DNA of 64,000 bases from CAG-390 sp045543615 (GCA_045543615.1 JAZPXL010000041.1:1-64000), one strand, 5' to 3'. Positions 7,876 through 16,383 are shown, counted from the first letter of the stretch. Notes: generated by a model not told the origin, from the letters alone. Translations and numbers: made by a program.

Positions 7876-8664
7876 ATGGGTAAAATTATAGCTTTTGCAA
7901 ATCAAAAAGGTGGTGTAGGCAAAACCACGTCTGCCGTAAATGTTGCGGCATCGCTCGGACTTCTTGGGAAGAAAGTCCTGCTTATTGACCTTGACCCACA
8001 GGGAAATAGTACGAGTGGAGTTGGAGTAGCCAAAAAGGGTCTGAGATCCACTATTAGAGAAATTTTGCTCTCACCAATTGACTCAAAGGGCAGAAAGCCC
8101 GATGAGGTGGCAAGAGCGTCGATTATCAAGACAAAATTTGATAATCTTTCTCTCATACCGGCAACAATATCACTTGCAGGGGCTGAATTTGATTTGTTTT
8201 CGGGTGAGAGGAGCGAATATAACCTAAAAACAGCACTTGCAGAGATCAAAGAAGAGTTTGATTACATTATCATCGACTGCCCACCCTCGCTCGGTATGCT
8301 CACAGTAAATGCGCTTGCGGCGGCAGACGGCGTTGTAATTCCTATGCAATGCGAGTTTTACGCGCTTGAAGGGCTTTCACAGCTTGTTATAACTATATCT
8401 CGCATAAAGCAGAGATATAATCAGGCTCTCGGCGTTACGGGAATACTGCTTACAATGTATAACGGAAGGCTTCTGCTTACAAGTCAGGTTGTGGCAGAGC
8501 TTAAAAAGCACTACAACGAAAAGCTGTTTTCAACAGCAATTTCAAGAGGCGTGCGCCTTTCGGAAGCTCCATCCTTTGGTATGCCTGTTTATTATCACGA
8601 TCCCGACTCAAAGGGAAGCAGGGAATACCTTGAGGTCGCAAGAGAGCTTATAGAGAGAATATGA
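7876..8664 (+). CDS. parA: Chromosome partitioning ATPase ParA (Soj)
   Basis: A 262-residue ParA/MinD-family ATPase. It has the deviant Walker A KGGVGKTT (residues 11-18), the A' motif IDLDPQGNSTSG and Walker B-like DYIIIDCPPSLGMLTVNAL. With ParB and parS it drives origin segregation, and in Bacillus it also controls DnaA. ATG at 7876 is chosen because GGAG lies 6 bp before it; ATG 7864 would overlap that site. Length fits Soj. It is followed 45 bp later by parB, forming a standard parAB operon behind the four parS sites. Confidence 0.96.
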   Translation: MGKIIAFANQKGGVGKTTSAVNVAASLGLLGKKVLLIDLDPQGNSTSGVGVAKKGLRSTIREILLSPIDSKGRKPDEVARASIIKTKFDNLSLIPATISLAGAEFDLFSGERSEYNLKTALAEIKEEFDYIIIDCPPSLGMLTVNALAAADGVVIPMQCEFYALEGLSQLVITISRIKQRYNQALGVTGILLTMYNGRLLLTSQVVAELKKHYNEKLFSTAISRGVRLSEAPSFGMPVYYHDPDSKGSREYLEVARELIERI

Positions 8665-8709
8665 CAATAACCAACACCAAATGACAGAATAAGGGAACAG
8701 AGGAAGAAA

Positions 8710-9603
8710 ATGGCAAAATCGAGAAATACAGGACTTGGACGAGACTTCAATTCGATTTTTGAGGACAATTTTATAGATAATAAGAAGAATCCGGCAGAGA
8801 ATTTGCGAGTTTGTGACATTGAGCCTAACCCCGAACAGCCACGTCGCAATTTTGACGAGAGTGAGCTTGCTGCGCTTGCATCTTCAATTTCGGAGTTTGG
8901 GGTGCTTCAGCCGATAGTCGTAACTGAAAATATCTCTCCTGTCGGTACTTATCGCATTGTCGCAGGTGAACGCCGTTGGCGTGCGTCAATGATGGCAGGA
9001 CTTGAAGAGATACCCTGCGTTATATTTGACGGTGACGATCTTGCGGCCGCACAGGTAGCACTTGTGGAAAACATTGTTCGTCAGGACTTAAGCGCAGTTG
9101 AAGAGGCGATGGGCTATCGAGCGCTTATTGAGAGATTTGGAATGACGCAGGAGGCAGTTGCCGCCAAGGTCGGCAAGTCAAGACCTGCGATCACAAACTC
9201 ACTCCGCCTGCTTGATTTGCCGGATGAGGTTCTTGCTCTCGTTTCCGACGGCTCGCTCGGTGGAACACACGCAAGAGCACTGCTCGGTCTTGAGGACACG
9301 ACCATTATCCCCATCCTTGCATCCCGTGTAATTGAGGAGGGCTTGTCCGTAAGAGCCGTTGAGGCAGCTGTGCGTGAGTACAACAAGCCTAAAAAGCCTA
9401 AAAAAGCAGTTTTGGTGGTGGACGAGCAGACGCAAGTTTATATGGAACAGCTTGAGAGCCGTGCCGCATCGCTTCTTTGTCGAAGAATAAAGATCACCGA
9501 CAAGGGAGAGGGAAAGAGAAGAATAGAGATCGATTACACGGATACGGAGGATCTCTCCGAGCTTCTTCTTACACTTTGTGGCCCTGATATTTTTTCGCTA
9601 TAA
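8710..9603 (+). CDS. parB: Chromosome partitioning protein ParB (Spo0J)
   Basis: A 297-residue ParB. The N-terminal CTP-binding/CTPase domain carries IEPNPEQPRRNF and GERRWRAS (86-93). It is followed by the DNA-binding helix-turn-helix region MTQEAVAAKVGKSRPAITNSLRLL and a C-terminal dimerisation region that ends in a short hydrophobic stretch. ParB loads at parS, slides along DNA as a clamp and recruits SMC. AGAGGAAG precedes the start. Cotranscribed with parA; 21 bp before a conserved membrane-protein gene. Confidence 0.96.
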   Translation: MAKSRNTGLGRDFNSIFEDNFIDNKKNPAENLRVCDIEPNPEQPRRNFDESELAALASSISEFGVLQPIVVTENISPVGTYRIVAGERRWRASMMAGLEEIPCVIFDGDDLAAAQVALVENIVRQDLSAVEEAMGYRALIERFGMTQEAVAAKVGKSRPAITNSLRLLDLPDEVLALVSDGSLGGTHARALLGLEDTTIIPILASRVIEEGLSVRAVEAAVREYNKPKKPKKAVLVVDEQTQVYMEQLESRAASLLCRRIKITDKGEGKRRIEIDYTDTEDLSELLLTLCGPDIFSL

Positions 9604-9624
9604 AACACATCGAAAGAGAATAAA

Positions 9625-10305
9625 ATGAACAATAATTTAATTTTTTTGGCATCAAGTGCCGAGGAAGACAGCTGGCTTAAGATACTAAATGATATTTTTT
9701 CGCTTGATCTTGGTGTCTATGATAACCTGAATATCTCACCGTCATCGCTCTCAAACCTCAGAGCGACTATAATAGCACTCTTTGTTGGCGTTATTTTGGC
9801 GTCATTCCTCTCGATTTTTAATCGCAGAGTACACGGTGACTTTGTTCGCTCGCTTGTAGGAGAGAACTGCTCAAGCAGAGAGACGGCACAGACCCTCTCT
9901 GAGCTTGGATATATAAGAAATTCGGCAGTAAGATCAGCTATCAGGGGTGGTAACACATACCGTGGAGTTGTAAGGTGCGTTGAGGCTGAGGATTTCTATG
10001 CGTCAGTAGAGCAGAAGAGACGGCAGTACGAGGAAGATATGGCGGCATCGGGCGTGGCAGGTGAGCCGTTCCGTGCGCCGAAATTCGTATATGATTTTGA
10101 AAAAATGCATTTTTACATACCCGAGGATCAGCATTTTACAGCCACGGTGCGCTTTGACAAGAAGGGCGCAGGCGTTCTGCCGGCAATAATCATAACTGTT
10201 TTGTCGGTGGTATTGCTTTGGGTAACGCTCAAGATATTGCCTGAGATGCTTCAGCTTCTTGACAATTTCCTTGGTATGATGGACACGACACCCAATATCA
10301 ATTGA
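9625..10305 (+). CDS. Membrane protein of unknown function downstream of parB
   Basis: A 226-residue protein I do not recognise. It has a transmembrane segment near residues 49-66 (ATIIALFVGVILASFLSIF), a charged middle part (about 70-180) with a heptad-like Arg/Glu stretch around EQKRRQYEEDM, and a second hydrophobic segment (about 184-205, VLPAIIITVLSVVLLWVTL) before a short tail. The topology suggests that the central part lies on one side of the membrane. It is 21 bp after parB and 10 bp before the MORN gene, so probably cotranscribed with both. No catalytic motif seen. A structural or anchoring role is only a guess. Confidence 0.8.
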   Translation: MNNNLIFLASSAEEDSWLKILNDIFSLDLGVYDNLNISPSSLSNLRATIIALFVGVILASFLSIFNRRVHGDFVRSLVGENCSSRETAQTLSELGYIRNSAVRSAIRGGNTYRGVVRCVEAEDFYASVEQKRRQYEEDMAASGVAGEPFRAPKFVYDFEKMHFYIPEDQHFTATVRFDKKGAGVLPAIIITVLSVVLLWVTLKILPEMLQLLDNFLGMMDTTPNIN

Positions 10306-10315
10306 GGACGGAACA

Positions 10316-11134
10316 ATGGCAAAATATAAAAACAAAAGATTTCACAGGATCTCATCGGCAGGCGTGTTTGGCATAATCGTGCTGCTTGCAGCTTTGGCGT
10401 TTCTGATATTTATCGGTGTCGCATATATGACGGGTGCGAGAAATATGACGCTGACGCTGGCAAATGGCGTGGAGGTGCAGTACACGGGAAGCGTGGATAT
10501 GAACGGAAAGCCAATTGCGGGTACGATATTCTATGCAGACGGCTCGACGCTGAAGCTTGATACGGAAAACAAGGTTTACGAATATTCGGACGGAAGCAGA
10601 TATGAGGGCGAGGTTGACGAGATTTATCGCAAAAATGGCAAGGGCAAGATAGTGTATAAGAACGGCGACAGCTATGAGGGCGATTTTCTGGGCGATGGAC
10701 TGACAGGCGAGGGCGTTTTCAGGTTTGCAGGTGGTGACGTTTATGAGGGAACGCTTGTAAATGGCATCAAAGAGGGCCACGGACGGCTCACATTCGCAGA
10801 CGGAAGCGTGTACGAGGGAGGTTTTGCCAACGATAGAAAACACGGCGAGGGTACGCTTGTGATGAAGGACGGAGCAAGCTTCAAGGGGACGTTCTATTAC
10901 GATCTCAAGGAGGGCTACGGCGAGTACATATATGCCAACGGTGACACATATAAGGGCAATTTTAAGTCGGATATGAGACACGGAGAGGGCCGTTATGAGT
11001 GGAAGAATGGCGAGAGCTACGAGGGTCAGTTCGAGGAGAACTACATAAACGGCTGGGGAACATACACCTGGACGGACGGCAGAGCATCCTACACAGGCTA
11101 CTTCGAGGACGGTAAGATAGTCGTTGTTGAATAA
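10316..11134 (+). CDS. Membrane-anchored MORN-repeat protein
   Basis: A 272-residue protein with an N-terminal signal-anchor (about residues 17-39, VFGIIVLLAALAFLIFIGVAY) and an array of MORN repeats (about 90-265). Typical units are YEGDFLGDGLTGEGVF, YEGTLVNGIKEGHGRL, YKGNFKSDMRHGEGRY and YEGQFEENYINGWGTY, about nine in all, with Y-x-G-x-F and G-x-G spacing. MORN repeats form elongated beta-sheets used for protein or lipid contacts; the partner is unknown. It closes the parA-parB-membrane protein run, followed by an A-rich tandem repeat and a terminator. Confidence 0.9.
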   Translation: MAKYKNKRFHRISSAGVFGIIVLLAALAFLIFIGVAYMTGARNMTLTLANGVEVQYTGSVDMNGKPIAGTIFYADGSTLKLDTENKVYEYSDGSRYEGEVDEIYRKNGKGKIVYKNGDSYEGDFLGDGLTGEGVFRFAGGDVYEGTLVNGIKEGHGRLTFADGSVYEGGFANDRKHGEGTLVMKDGASFKGTFYYDLKEGYGEYIYANGDTYKGNFKSDMRHGEGRYEWKNGESYEGQFEENYINGWGTYTWTDGRASYTGYFEDGKIVVVE

Positions 11135-11168
11135 TACCAAGCTCTCAAAAATCGAGAAAAAAGCATAT

Positions 11169-11242
11169 AAAAAGAAAAACATATAAAAAGAAAAGCAAAT
11201 AAAAGAAAAGCGAATAAAAGAAAAGCGAATAAAAGAAAAAAG
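11169..11242 (+). repeat. A-rich tandem repeat, 15-16 bp units
   Basis: About four and a half units of the type AAAAGAAAAGCGAAT: two diverged 16-bp copies, two identical 15-bp copies and a partial one. It lies in the 307-bp gap between the MORN gene and the helicase gene, whose only other feature is the terminator at 11,268. The strand is almost pure purine. Confidence 0.85.
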
Positions 11243-11267
11243 AAAAAATATAATAAATATAATAAGG

Positions 11268-11305
11268 AAGAAAACCGACAGATTATCTGTCGGTTTTCTT
11301 TGATT
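11268..11305 (+). terminator. Terminator between the convergent MORN and helicase genes
   Basis: Perfect 15-bp stem AAGAAAACCGACAGA / TCTGTCGGTTTTCTT with loop TTA, then TGATTTTT. The arms end in T-rich sequence on both strands, so it can act in both directions. Confidence 0.85.
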
Positions 11306-11441
11306 TTTCGCAAATATTGCATAATATCGCAATTCTCGCAGCCCCGCTTGGACTTGTTAGACCTCTGAAGCAGGGAATAGCAGGCTTGTTTGCGCTCCAA
11401 TACATATTTGGCTACTTGAGTATCAAGTTATGCATTAAAAA

Positions 11442-14285
11442 TTAAAGGATTTCGATCATATTGTTATCCAACATAATATCCCAATTCTTTGTAGTAACCT
11501 CTCCATTTGTGTCCGAAACACGTATGTGCGGGGGTGTTACTTTAGTTATTGTCAACTCGCCGTAACTTCTGTGTTTAATCCTCATTCCGACCTCAGGAGT
11601 GGGACGATTGGCGGTGGAAGGTGGGGAATAATATGTCGGAGCGTTTGGGGATGGGACACGATCCGGAATCCCCGCACCTGCGTAGCTTTGCGCAAAATAG
11701 GGATGGCTATTTCTCTCAACATACGTTTTTTCTCGAATTGTCGGCTGCTCGGGGAACAGTTGATCTATAAATTGGCTTTCGCACCCCTTGATCCCCAACA
11801 AGCACAATCTGTTTTTAGCACGAGTGATTCCTACATAGAACAGCCTGCGTTCTTCCTGCTCACCGTCGGCATTATCCTTTGACCTACTAAAAATATTGGG
11901 TTTTGAGGACGGGAATCTTCCGTCGTATACATCTACCATATAAACGCTATCGTATTCCAGTCCCTTGCTTGAATGTATAGTGGAAAGAATCACGTTTGAT
12001 GAGCGTTCGGACCCATTTTTGATTATCTTTTCCAGTTCCTTGAGCCTGTTCAAGAAGCTTCCGATATTCGGCTCTTGCTTTGCAAGAATTAAAAGGATTT
12101 CAATTTTCCCACAATCGAGATGCTCCTGCGCCAAATAGCTTGCATAACCGCATTTTATCAACATTGCGATTGCTTTAGCCGTCGGTGCTTTTGCTACCTT
12201 GAGCATTATCGCTTTGAATTTACTAGCTCTATCTTTATATTCTCTCTTAACATATTTCATCTGTTCTTCAACGGCGTCATATACAGAAATATGCTTGTTT
12301 TTACAATTATTAATAGCATATTGTTTTTGTTGTTTTCCTAAGAAGATGATGCCTTTGTTGCATATATGTGAAAATGAATTGAAATCATTCTCATTCACAG
12401 CAAGAGAAAGATAAGCTACAATATCCTTTACCACTCCGGTTTCGAAAAAATTCATTTCAGGCTTGCGTAATTTGAAATTAATGCCACTCCTCAATAACAA
12501 GTCTACCAGAACAACTGAGCTTTCGTTATCTCGATACAAAAACGCCGTTTCGCCCTTGGCGTTTCTTGCTATTTCAAGCAAGCGCATATATTGCGCTTCT
12601 CTTGAATCGACCTGCTCTATGGCAACTGCTTCGCCATCACCACGGGCAGACGTCATTTTTTTAGAGTATCTTCCTTTGTTGAGCGAAATAAAGGCTTGAG
12701 CACGGTCAACAATTTGCTTTGTAGAACGGTAATTCGTCTCCATTCGTGTAATATACGGATTTGGATAATCATATTTGAAGTTCAACAGAGCTTTTGGATA
12801 TGCCGCCCTGAAGCCATATATGCTCTGGTCTTCGTCTCCGACCATAAAAAGGTTGTTGCCTTCAGCAAGAATTCTTATGATTTTGTGTTGAATCTTTGAT
12901 GTATCTTGTGCCTCATCGACGCAGATATATTTGTATTTGGATCTGAGTTCCAGGGTAACATCTTCATTATTTTCAAGAATTGAAAGGGCAAAAACCATTT
13001 GATCATCGAAATCCATAAGACACTCTTTTTCCAGTTCTGCCTGATAAGATTTGAACATAGCACACAAATGCGGGTATTCTTCTTCAATCTCCTTGATTTG
13101 TTCTTCTGTGAGCATCATATTTTTGATGTATGTAATAGCAGAAGAGAACTCAATAATATCGTTTTCTGTGACGTACTCGTCTGTGTACTTTTGGATTATT
13201 TTTCGTAATAAAGTACGGTGATCATAGTCTTGTATCATCCCCCTTTTTCGTGCGTGGATTTTCTTGTAATAATCTGTGTATACTTTATATGCAAAGCCAT
13301 TTATGGTGCGAAAATCGATTTTGTCGCCGTACTCTTTGCCAAATTTGCGGCAAAATCTGGTTTTCATTTCTTCGGTGGAGGCTTTGTTGTATGAAATAGC
13401 CAGTATGCTCTCGGGTGGGATTTTTTTCATAATCACCATATAGCCGAGACGGGCAACAAGCACCGTGGTCTTTCCGGAGCCGGGAACAGCCAATAGTAAA
13501 TTTGCGCCTTCGGTAGCCAACAGAGCACGTTCTTGTTGAGGATTTAAGTTTATCTTGTATTTGCTTTTGAATGCGCAATACTGATCATTGGTGGTGATAT
13601 CCTCTCTGCACGGCGGCAGGCAGTGGCCGCCATTTAAACCAACATAAGCCAAAAAGTTATCTTTGCTCAAAAAACCAGTGGTGTAAAAACACTCAAAACC
13701 ATTTTGGGAAACACTCAAAACTCTTACGATACACGCATCGGGTCCGTTTTTTAATTGAAAAAAGAGATCCATAGTGCCGCTTTGAATATCTTGGCTGTTA
13801 AAAGCTTTTTTGGGATTTTTCCAATGAAACTCAAGGTAATTGCCCTTTTTGGAATAAACAAGCTGGCTTTCAAACAAATCCGATAAGTCAAACAGCCATA
13901 TAACCTTGTGTCCTAAATTCAAATAGAAGTTGTTTCTGTCATCAAAAGCTTGTTGAGACATTATGCTGTGCTGAAATTCAATGACTGTTCGATCTATCAT
14001 AATGTCAGCACGATGTGTGGTTTCTCCAAGCGACAGCTTTATCTCCTGATTATCTTTCGGAAACAATGCTTGCCACTCATTGTGCCAAGGAGACAGATCG
14101 TAACTATGATTTCGCTCCCAAGTGTCGGAGCACAAATGATTTTGCTTGTGAGCAAAATGGTGTTGCCTGATGTCTCCTTTTCGTGTAATCAGGGGTGCGC
14201 CGCAATACGGACAATAATATTCCTGATTACTGTGCGTTTCGTTAATATGAACGCGATTGTCGTTATAATCTATTGCAAATTGCAT
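11442..14285 (-). CDS. CoiA-like nuclease module fused to a UvrD/PcrA-type DNA helicase
   Basis: A 947-residue fusion. Residues 1-180 resemble competence protein CoiA: a zinc-finger-like CPYC (25-28) with a His cluster (QHHFAHK, 41-47), then a PD-(D/E)XK-type nuclease core, HRADIMID with Asp94 and VIEFQHS with Glu103/Gln105. Residues 245-880 are a superfamily 1A helicase: motif I AVPGSGKTT (266-274), II CVDEAQDTS, III GDEDQSIYGF, IV NYRSTKQIV, V STIHSSKGLEYD, VI LFYVGITRAKNRL. The end has a PcrA-like beta domain. It should translocate on and cut or process DNA. It is a lone reverse-strand gene with its own promoter, among plus-strand housekeeping genes, which suggests insertion. Defence or repair are both possible. 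Confidence 0.9.
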   Translation of the reverse strand: MQFAIDYNDNRVHINETHSNQEYYCPYCGAPLITRKGDIRQHHFAHKQNHLCSDTWERNHSYDLSPWHNEWQALFPKDNQEIKLSLGETTHRADIMIDRTVIEFQHSIMSQQAFDDRNNFYLNLGHKVIWLFDLSDLFESQLVYSKKGNYLEFHWKNPKKAFNSQDIQSGTMDLFFQLKNGPDACIVRVLSVSQNGFECFYTTGFLSKDNFLAYVGLNGGHCLPPCREDITTNDQYCAFKSKYKINLNPQQERALLATEGANLLLAVPGSGKTTVLVARLGYMVIMKKIPPESILAISYNKASTEEMKTRFCRKFGKEYGDKIDFRTINGFAYKVYTDYYKKIHARKRGMIQDYDHRTLLRKIIQKYTDEYVTENDIIEFSSAITYIKNMMLTEEQIKEIEEEYPHLCAMFKSYQAELEKECLMDFDDQMVFALSILENNEDVTLELRSKYKYICVDEAQDTSKIQHKIIRILAEGNNLFMVGDEDQSIYGFRAAYPKALLNFKYDYPNPYITRMETNYRSTKQIVDRAQAFISLNKGRYSKKMTSARGDGEAVAIEQVDSREAQYMRLLEIARNAKGETAFLYRDNESSVVLVDLLLRSGINFKLRKPEMNFFETGVVKDIVAYLSLAVNENDFNSFSHICNKGIIFLGKQQKQYAINNCKNKHISVYDAVEEQMKYVKREYKDRASKFKAIMLKVAKAPTAKAIAMLIKCGYASYLAQEHLDCGKIEILLILAKQEPNIGSFLNRLKELEKIIKNGSERSSNVILSTIHSSKGLEYDSVYMVDVYDGRFPSSKPNIFSRSKDNADGEQEERRLFYVGITRAKNRLCLLGIKGCESQFIDQLFPEQPTIREKTYVERNSHPYFAQSYAGAGIPDRVPSPNAPTYYSPPSTANRPTPEVGMRIKHRSYGELTITKVTPPHIRVSDTNGEVTTKNWDIMLDNNMIEIL

Positions 14286-14396
14286 ATTCAGCCCTCCTAC
14301 ATTAGAAAAACAAAATCACCAGAGGAAAAATATTCATCGCAGAGCCACGGATGGCTCCGTCCAATAGTACATACCCTCTTGATTGACATGATGCTT

Positions 14397-14411
14397 TTCC
14401 AAGTTTTCTTG
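14397..14411 (+). promoter_or_regulatory. Possible operator half, copy 1
   Basis: TTCCAAGTTTTCTTG, lying just downstream of the helicase -10 in the direction of transcription. The near-identical TTCCAAGTTTTGTTG lies 58 bp away on the other side of the promoter. Confidence 0.45.
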
Positions 14412-14418
14412 TATTTTG

Positions 14419-14447
14419 ATTATATCACGGTAAATCTTCTATGTCAA
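14419..14447 (-). promoter_or_regulatory. Strong promoter of the nuclease-helicase gene
   Basis: Reverse strand TTGACA (14,447-14,442), 17 bp, TATAAT (14,424-14,419): a perfect consensus promoter about 135 bp before the start codon. The long leader and flanking repeats suggest regulation. Confidence 0.88.
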
Positions 14448-14454
14448 GAGATTC

Positions 14455-14472
14455 TTCCAAGTTTTGTTGGAA
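14455..14472 (+). promoter_or_regulatory. Possible operator, copy 2, palindromic
   Basis: TTCCAAGTTTTGTTGGAA, an 18-bp imperfect palindrome (TTCCAA / TTGGAA) immediately upstream of the helicase -35 box. Shares TTCCAAGTTTT with the copy at 14,397. Candidate binding site for an unidentified regulator. Confidence 0.5.
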
Positions 14473-14664
14473 AAACTTTGAGCCGCTCTCTCGAGATAAC
14501 GAGATATGGTGCTTGCTGTGCATTTTTCAGATTACCTGAATAATTTTGCCTTGGGTGGCAAAAACTATTAGCGCAAAAGGTGGGCTGTGCCGTGGTGGGT
14601 GGTACGGCTCGTCTGTCAAAAGTGCATATACACAGCATATAAAAGAAGACCAAAGGAGATCAAA

Positions 14665-15483
14665 ATGAAAAACAATCCCTTCAAAAGCCCGAAAAGTATT
14701 TTTTCCTCTTCCAAAAAGAAGAAAAACAAGCCGTCGGGCAACACATCAGGTGGAGTTGACGCTCCCGAAAGAGTAAACAAGACGGTCTATCTGACCGTTG
14801 CCGTTCTTCTCATCGTCCTTGCCGTTGCAGTTGCTATGACGAGTGCCGCCAACCGTGCAAGAAAGCCTTCGCCGTCCGACACAACCACTCCGTCTACCAC
14901 AGAAAAGCCAATCACCACAACCTCGCCCGATACCGAAAAGAATCCCCCCGACACCACACCCCCAACACCCGACACCACACCCCCCACGCCATCCACCGAC
15001 GCACCTGCCGTAAACGTAGTTCCCACTCTCGCCCTGCCTGCCGAGGGCTATCTTGGCAAGGAGCACGATCCCACCGTACAGATCTACTCAAACACCTTGG
15101 GTGAATGGCGAGTCCACCTCGGAATCGACATCGTAACACAGGCGGGCGCACCCGTATATGCCGCCGCAAACGGAACGGTCAGCGACATTCTCGACGACCC
15201 TATGTGGGGCAAATGCGTATTCATCAAGCACGATGGAGACGCCGTGACGGTTTATCGCAGTCTTTCAGACGAGCTTGCAAGTGGCATTACCACAGGAGCG
15301 AGAGTTGTCGAGGGACAGATGCTTGGAGCTGTCGGTGAGGGCGGCATAACCGAGCTTGCCGATGAGCCTCATTTGCACTTTGAATTTATGGTAAACGGAC
15401 AGGATGTTGACCCTCTTGAGTATTTCTCGAAGAGCGCACTTAGCGCACTTGGTAGTGCATCCGACACACAGTACGAAAACTGA
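14665..15483 (+). CDS. M23-family (LytM) endopeptidase with one membrane anchor
   Basis: A 272-residue protein: basic N-terminus, one transmembrane segment (about residues 42-60), a Thr/Pro/Asp-rich linker (about 65-120) and an M23 domain. The zinc-binding pattern is intact, HLGIDIVTQAG (His and Asp ligands) and PHLHFEF. The end is SALGSASDTQYEN. M23 enzymes cut peptidoglycan cross-bridges. The layout (single N-terminal anchor, extracytoplasmic LytM) is that of the sporulation protein SpoIIQ, but nearby genes do not confirm this. The start at 14,665 follows AAAGGAG. A terminator follows. Confident for family, tentative for SpoIIQ. Confidence 0.9.
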   Translation: MKNNPFKSPKSIFSSSKKKKNKPSGNTSGGVDAPERVNKTVYLTVAVLLIVLAVAVAMTSAANRARKPSPSDTTTPSTTEKPITTTSPDTEKNPPDTTPPTPDTTPPTPSTDAPAVNVVPTLALPAEGYLGKEHDPTVQIYSNTLGEWRVHLGIDIVTQAGAPVYAAANGTVSDILDDPMWGKCVFIKHDGDAVTVYRSLSDELASGITTGARVVEGQMLGAVGEGGITELADEPHLHFEFMVNGQDVDPLEYFSKSALSALGSASDTQYEN

Positions 15484-15495
15484 CTGACGAAAAAA

Positions 15496-15525
15496 GGGCT
15501 GCTACAAAGCGTAGCAGTCCTTTTT
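15496..15525 (+). terminator. Terminator after the M23 peptidase gene
   Basis: Stem GGGCTGCTAC / GTAGCAGTCC with a 5-nt loop, followed by TTTTT. It separates this gene from the rpmH operon. Confidence 0.9.
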
Positions 15526-15591
15526 ATTGCCCCAAAAGAGCCTGAAATATTAAAATTTTTATGAATTTGGCGAAAAAAACCGTCAATCCCC

Positions 15592-15621
15592 TTGACAAAC
15601 CACCCCATTTAATATTATAAT
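15592..15621 (+). promoter_or_regulatory. Promoter of the rpmH-rnpA-yidD-yidC-jag operon
   Basis: TTGACA at 15,592-15,597 and TATAAT at 15,616-15,621, 18-bp spacing, about 80 bp before rpmH. Confidence 0.85.
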
Positions 15622-15700
15622 ATACGATGTCATTGTATGTGAGCGTATAAGGCGTGAAAGCGCATCGCTTCCGAAAAACATCCAAGGGAGGTGCCAGAAA

Positions 15701-15835
15701 ATGCTCAGAACTTATCAGCCTAAAAAGCGTCAGCGTAAAAAGGAGCACGGCTTCAGAAAGAGAATGAAAACACGCGATGGAAGAGAAGTACTCAAGAGAC
15801 GTCGCGCAAAAGGCAGAAAACGCCTTACCTATTGA
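15701..15835 (+). CDS. rpmH: 50S ribosomal protein L34
   Basis: A 44-codon gene. The product starts MLRTYQPKKRQRKKEHGFRK and ends RAKGRKRLTY, the typical L34 sequence: very basic, with TYQPKKR and the GFRKRM motif. It is a component of the 50S subunit. GGGAGGTG precedes the start at good spacing. First gene of the operon that continues with rnpA, yidD, yidC and jag, as in most bacteria. In many genomes dnaA lies divergently upstream; here an M23 peptidase gene does. Confidence 0.97.
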   Translation: MLRTYQPKKRQRKKEHGFRKRMKTRDGREVLKRRRAKGRKRLTY

Positions 15836-15871
15836 TTGCTCTAAGCTCAAACTACTGTTTTACCGAAACAT

Positions 15872-15912
15872 ACCGGCGGGCGATAACACGTTGAGGTCTA
15901 TCGATCGCCGGT
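15872..15912 (+). ncRNA. Structured hairpin between rpmH and rnpA
   Basis: Outer stem ACCGGCG / CGCCGGT (7 bp) and inner stem CGATA / TATCG (5 bp), separated by a 2-by-2 internal loop, with a 13-nt apical loop. No T-run follows, so it is not a simple terminator. It may set the ratio of L34 to RNase P protein by RNA processing or attenuation. Confidence 0.6.
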
Positions 15913-15981
15913 TCTTTCGCCCATAAGAAAAAGTCCACACTCGGTGTGGCAAAAAATCAACGGAAGCAAGCATTGACCGCT

Positions 15982-16383
15982 ATGAAAAACACAAGTATCA
16001 CTGAAAATCACCTTTTTCGTAAGGCCTACTCAAGAGGACGGAGTGCAGTAGGGCAATACATCGCCGTATATGTGCTTCGTGATCGCAACAACGCACGCTT
16101 TGTGCTTGCCGATCCCTGCCACAGACCGACCAATCGCCTGGGACTTACCACGGGCAAGAAGGTTGGAAAAGCCACAGTGCGCACAAGGGCACGAAGGCTT
16201 ATGCGTGAGGCATACAGACTCATTGAGAAGGAAGAGACGCTTTGCCACGGATACCTCGTGGTAATTGCTGCACGCACAAAGATAGTCGAAGCTAAGACAG
16301 GGGATGTCAAAGCCGAGATGGAGAGCCTGTTTTCAAGGCTTGGTCTTTTGCAGATAGAGAATGACACGGGAGAGAGAGGATGA
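15982..16383 (+). CDS. rnpA: Ribonuclease P protein component
   Basis: RnpA, 133 residues from the ATG at 15,982, the protein subunit of RNase P that matures tRNA 5' ends. The start MKNTSITENHLFRKAYSRGR aligns in layout with other RnpA proteins, and the arginine-rich RNR-type motif is VRTRARRLMREAYR. The start is uncertain: a TTG at 15,973 has GGAAG about 6 bp upstream, and an in-frame GTG at 15,946 exists but has no binding site. The stop overlaps the yidD start (ATGA). Confidence 0.93.
   Translation: MKNTSITENHLFRKAYSRGRSAVGQYIAVYVLRDRNNARFVLADPCHRPTNRLGLTTGKKVGKATVRTRARRLMREAYRLIEKEETLCHGYLVVIAARTKIVEAKTGDVKAEMESLFSRLGLLQIENDTGERG

Larger units (their letters stand above)
14286..14664. 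other. Divergent intergenic region between the helicase and peptidase genes
   Basis: 379 bp without a gene. It holds the helicase promoter (14,419-14,447), two flanking copies of a 15-bp motif (14,397-14,411 and 14,455-14,469), and a small hairpin built on TTTTGCC/GGCAAAA near 14,547-14,567. The left part has a short GC-rich hairpin, GAGCCACGGATGGCTC. I see no clear promoter for the peptidase gene. Confidence 0.6.

Noticed and set aside
14286..15700. Chromosomal origin (dnaA or DnaA-box cluster) upstream of rpmH
   Set aside because: In many bacteria dnaA lies here, but no dnaA gene and no cluster of TTATCCACA-type boxes was seen.
15946..15981. Longer rnpA starting at GTG 15,946
   Set aside because: No ribosome binding site, and the extra residues precede the normal RnpA start.
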